DNA of 64,000 nt from Phanerochaete sordida. Taxonomy: Eukaryota; Basidiomycota; Agaricomycetes; Polyporales; Phanerochaetaceae. The translations under genes were made by a program, and so were the position numbers. Shown here piece by piece: positions 60,526 through 64,000 of this stretch. Below the pieces are notes generated by a model. It was not told where the DNA came from. It searched no databases and worked only from the letters and a program-made list of their open reading frames with translations. Location: NCBI GenBank assembly GCA_019973155.2, contig BPQB01000035.1, positions 248,001 to 312,000 on the forward strand. The letters are read 5' to 3'. Position 1 is the first letter of the stretch, and each line of letters begins with the position of its first letter.

Positions 60526-61958
60526 CGCTATGTTGGTCAAGCCAGATGTAGTCGACAACGAGGAGGTCGTGGTGGGAAATGAAAAGAGAGCGCGCGGCAC
60601 TAGCTAGGGACCGAGCGGTGCTTGGCCTCTCTTGGGTCGCGACCACAACGTCACCTCATCCCGTCCATGACAATCTTTTACAACGTGCTGCGTGCTCCTG
60701 ACATTCAATCCCTTGACAACAAAGCAGCCTTTTGCGCTGCGAAGCGTGAATTTTTCTGCGCCATAGGAGCAGCCAACCAGGGAAGCTTATCAGGCATTTT
60801 GGGCGGTACGGGCCACGCTCCGAGCCATCCCAAACAGTTCGATTCGCGGTCTTTTGCACGTTTCTCAGGCAGGTCCAGCGGTGGACTTGCTGATGAACGA
60901 ACAGAGCTCTACATCGACGCGTGGGACGGCGAGTGCAGATGAAACGCGCTGGAACCCGTGAAGCACAGGTGCGTCCACGGTGTTCGGACTCAGACGTCGC
61001 GCTCACACCTCACTCCAAGGCACCGATAGCACCGCGAAAACGTGGCAGGTGGTCACTTGTTGCACTCCAGCTGCATCTGTACACGCTCTCCAGAACGACT
61101 CGAGTGAGCCCATGACCTCGCTGCGCGACCTGCTGATCGCATCCGAATGTGCTCGTAGCAACCTGGATCGTCTCATTGCGTCACAGCATACGCCCTCTTC
61201 ACGGGTACGCAAATCACTTCACGATCGAGCCTAAGACAGCTCCTGGCTGTGCATGGAGCCCCGAGAAGAGCTTGGTACTCTGGCTCGGAGGATACGAAGC
61301 AAAGCTGTGCAGCGCTATTCTGAGCAGCTGCGTTCTGCACCTGCTGGTCCTGCTCTGTCTGGTCCTGCTCAAAATCAGATGTAGACGGCAAGACGATTTT
61401 GCCTGGGCGAAGGGCAAAATTGGAGCATCGCAGAAGCCGCACGAACGATGTTATCACAGCTGTCTACTGACCTGCAGCTTGTGGAACAGATCCAGATACG
61501 GGTGATAGTTCCCCTCCACTCCAAACACGCCGTACTACACCATGATATGGCTCTTCGGATCTCGTAACTGGTGTGTCAACGAAAAACGGTGTTTCTTACG
61601 ATGCTATCTTACTGAGTAGAATCACTGCGGACTGGCCATCGCTCAGCTCAGATCTTGCCCTAAAAGCGATGATATCATCGTTCTGTGCCCACCGCCGGCA
61701 TATATCCCATCAAATGAGCACATCCTCGTCGTTGCCGACCGAAATCTGATGGCGACTGCTGGAGCCGGCCACGGGGCCCAGCGGCGTTGGAGCTCAAGCT
61801 GGCACCTGGTAGGAAAGGCCATCGCGTGCCTGGACGCGGTTCTCGACTGGTGGCCTACGGGATGTACTGGGTTTGCCTGCCGTAAGAGTTCCTAGGAAGC
61901 TGGGAACTGGGACCCAAATTCAGGACACAAGAGATCGCTTCGCTTCGCTCCACGCCTC

Positions 61959-62003
61959 CTGCTTTCGTGGTTGCTGCTCTCGCGGTTGCTGCTTTCGTGG
62001 CTG
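61959..62003. repeat. 15-bp tandem repeat, three units
   Basis: Units CTGCTTTCGTGGTTG, CTGCTCTCGCGGTTG and CTGCTTTCGTGGCTG lie end to end with one to three mismatches. Confidence 0.85.
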
Positions 62004-62034
62004 CAGGTTCTGTGACTGCTATAAATTGACGGTT

Positions 62035-62132
62035 CCGCAGGGCCGTCTCGATGAGCACGGCGCTGATGCCTCCACAGCGTCTTCCGCAGGGCCGTCTCGA
62101 TGAGCACGGCGCTGATGCCTCCACAGCGTCTT
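62035..62132. repeat. 49-bp perfect tandem duplication
   Basis: Two copies, 62035-62083 and 62084-62132, both beginning CCGCAGGGCCGTCTCGATGA and ending CCTCCACAGCGTCTT. Identity looks complete, so the duplication is recent. Confidence 0.9.
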
Positions 62133-62295
62133 CAGATAGAGGATACGGCTTGGGGAAGGGCATGTGCCGCCTACGGCGGCTCAGACATTTATGGGCATCC
62201 GCGGCGGCATATGATTATGGCAGACGTGCCTCGGAGGGCAAAGCCGACGGAAAACTGTAGTGATCGAGCGGACGGCGCAGCGTTACAGCGGACGG

Positions 62296-62303
62296 TATAT
62301 AAG
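62296..62303 (+). promoter_or_regulatory. Orphan TATA box candidate
   Basis: TATATAAG followed by a purine-rich then GC-rich stretch looks like a core promoter, but the next supported gene begins 1 kb further on at 63324 and no closer + strand gene was recognised. Confidence 0.3.
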
Positions 62304-63323
62304 GGGAGAGCCCGCGCGGGGCGGCGGGCTAATGGGTAATGAAGAGTAAGAGACTGATTACTTACTTTCAGGCGATCTGGGTAAAGATATGAGATATTTT
62401 CTGACCTTGTATCTGGCGAGCCGCCCTGACTGCTGCGGTGGGCACTCCAATACCGCATCGCGCTGATAGCGCAACCGAGGAGTGCGATGGAATACATGCA
62501 CTCCATCGTATCCGTGAACAAGCGCGGTCCTCGCAGCCCTTCGTGAGGCCAATTACTGCCCCTTCCCGCGCTTATGTCCGCGCCACACCCAACAGTCGCT
62601 GAATTACTGGAAATGCTGTCCATATTATGTCAATGAACCGCGGTCAACTTCCGCGAGACCGGCGTGGAGACCCTTCCGAGCATGCGTGTTTCTGCTCTGC
62701 TGATGACGAGACAGATATCGGAGGACCACAGCAGCATCGTGGCGCTCTTCGCGGTGCGTTCGCCTGGTCATCAGATGCGCGCCGTGCAGGGCTGTGGGCC
62801 AGCGCCAGGGCATGCTCTGTCCGCGAGCAGGTAAATTACCAATGGCGAATCACTACGTCTTCGAGCGGGTTCTGCGCGTTGCTGCGTACCTGCTGGCTGC
62901 GGTCATTTGAACGGCATGCCAGCATGCGAGGCCCGCGAATAGACGATGGGCCCGAGTTCCTGCCGAGGAGTCATCAGCATTAGCAATCGTTTTCGGACGT
63001 CTCTGAGAGCCATGGGGCATCGCGGGGGACATAGCGGCCTATTTTCTGCGAATTTTGTGGTCGTTTTGGGTGCTCTCCGGCGCAGATTCGAGGCAGGATC
63101 GCTTGCAGACGGCCATCAGCCAGGCACAGCCGACGACTGAAGTTGCCACCTTTGGAGACGCGGCAGAATCCCTGGGCGCTTGCGGTGATGTGGCCGGGAA
63201 TCCCGGTCTGCTCACGTGACAAGTTGCGGGGTGTCTGGCACCTTAAACACCTCTCCCTCTCCTCATTCCTCTGCACGACCCCTCGACCTCCGCCACGTCC
63301 ACGCTTTGCCCCAGCACGAAGCG

Positions 63324-64000
63324 ATGGACAACCGCAAACCACCTTTCAGGCTGCCCTCCGCGTCCCACATTGAAAACCCAAGTCGTGTGCGCGGTCGCAC
63401 GCAGCTGCGGCAGCAACAGCCGGCGTCATACGCAGCAGTCGGCACGCCGTTTTCAGCCGCAAACTCGAACGAGCCAGGGCCCAGCAGCAGTGGCCCAAGT
63501 AGCAGTGGAGGGGTGAACAAGATCTGGAGTAATGTGCGCAGATCGATATCGCACGGGGGCGGCGCTGTCAAGAAAGGAATGAACGGCATAGCGGTGAGTG
63601 CTCCAAAAATTACCCTTTGTTATTCTGGGTGGCCGGGATGATATACTGATATTCTACAATATCTCTGTAGGCTACTGGCATGCGCTCGACACCGGAAGAG
63701 AGCCTACCGCCGCCGTCGTCACCGTCGTACTCCCACCATGACTCGCAGGCAACGAGTCCAACCATCGAACAAATTGCCATGGGCCTCCACATATCCCGCA
63801 CACCCCACCTCGGCTCCTCTCCACGGACGTATCATGCGCGAAGTCGGTACTCGGACAGTCCTGAAACCCCCCGCGGCGTTTCAACCCCCTCGCGCCCGAG
63901 CCGCCCCCTACATGTCAGGAGAGGCTCGGCCCCTGCAATCTCCCTCCCACCACCTCCGGCGCGTTCTTCGCTCAAGAAGCCGGTGTCCCTATCAAACCCG
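63324..64000 (+). CDS. Unidentified low-complexity protein, 5' part, runs off the window
   Basis: Starts MDNRKPPFRLPSASHIENPS; exon 1 is 63324-63593 and exon 2 begins at 63671 and is open to the window end. The visible 200 residues are Ser/Pro/Arg-rich and disordered (GPSSSGPSSSGGVNKIWSNV; SLPPPSSPSYSHHDSQATSP) with many Ser-Pro sites, and include RRSISHGGGAVKKGMNGIA. A Pro/Ser-rich N-terminus of this kind often precedes a kinase, GEF or transcription-factor domain, but no domain is visible here, so no function is given. Confidence 0.7.

Larger units (their letters stand above)
60526..63323. other. Divergent intergenic region of 2.8 kb with repeats
   Basis: No gene is convincingly supported. 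It contains a 49-bp tandem duplication, three 15-bp repeats and an orphan TATATAAG. Around 61112-61500 a two-exon helical peptide can be read (MTSLRDLLIASECARSNLDR, then EELGTLARRIRSKAVQRYSE), possibly a gene remnant. Confidence 0.45.

Noticed and set aside
60526..60600. Extension of the RhoGEF N-terminus to 60600
   Set aside because: The extension starts with GTG; the first ATG in frame is at 60525.
62189..62623. 144-codon - strand frame with a short hydrophobic stretch
   Set aside because: No family resemblance and no supporting splice structure. It lies in repeat-bearing intergenic DNA.

Overview
The window looks like nuclear DNA of an agaricomycete basidiomycete, probably a polypore-type wood-decay fungus. 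Genes are dense, GC-rich and on both strands, and are broken by many short introns (mostly 45-75 nt, GT...AG, with at least two GC...AG). Several gene families are typical of Agaricomycetes: DUF7330, BED-like zinc fingers with a C-x2-C...H-x3-C layout, divergent F-box families, and a farnesylated mating-pheromone precursor. No bacterial, organellar or viral genes, tRNAs, rRNAs or CRISPR arrays were seen. Species cannot be named from this sequence alone.

Layout. 1-9.6 kb: a LisH/Flo8-SSDP-like regulator (+), a Rim2-type mitochondrial pyrimidine nucleotide carrier (-) and a BED-like zinc-finger protein (-). 9.6-16.7 kb: an ADIP/SSX2IP-family coiled-coil protein with a long basic tail (+), then two divergent F-box-like paralogues, the second frameshifted. 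17.2-21.5 kb: a single-pass membrane protein with a Ser-rich ectodomain (-) and pyridoxal kinase (-). 22.8-28.4 kb: a phenol-hydroxylase-family FAD monooxygenase (+), a ubiquitin-like/WLM metalloprotease (-) and a third F-box paralogue (-). 28.4-32 kb: gene-poor DNA whose only supported gene is a 39-residue CaaX pheromone precursor (-). 32-41 kb: ribosomal protein uL5/RPL11 (+), an Rxt3-domain protein (-) and a RanBP3/Yrb2-like protein (-). 41.5-50 kb: a rhodanese plus USP deubiquitinase (+) and an Snt2-like BAH/PHD/SANT/GATA/ePHD chromatin protein (-). 51.8-60.5 kb: a DUF7330 protein (+), an M20/PM20D2-like amidohydrolase (+) and a Rom2-type RhoGEF with DEP, DH, PH and CNH domains (-). 60.5-64 kb: repeat-bearing intergenic DNA and the 5' part of an unidentified low-complexity protein that runs off the window.

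Most genes are unrelated housekeeping or regulatory genes, as is usual in fungal chromosomes. Two links stand out. Rxt3 and Snt2 homologues both belong to Rpd3 histone-deacetylase assemblies in yeast and lie 8 kb apart here. The three F-box paralogues within 13.5 kb are a young local expansion sharing one intron position; one has a 7-nt frameshifting insertion, and in another the same intron is a stop-free multiple of three that imitates coding sequence. The most noteworthy item is the pheromone precursor at 30699-30818, which is far below usual gene-finder length limits. No pheromone receptor was recognised nearby.

Exon structures were worked out by eye from splice motifs, reading phase and family expectation. 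They are inferences that transcript data would settle.
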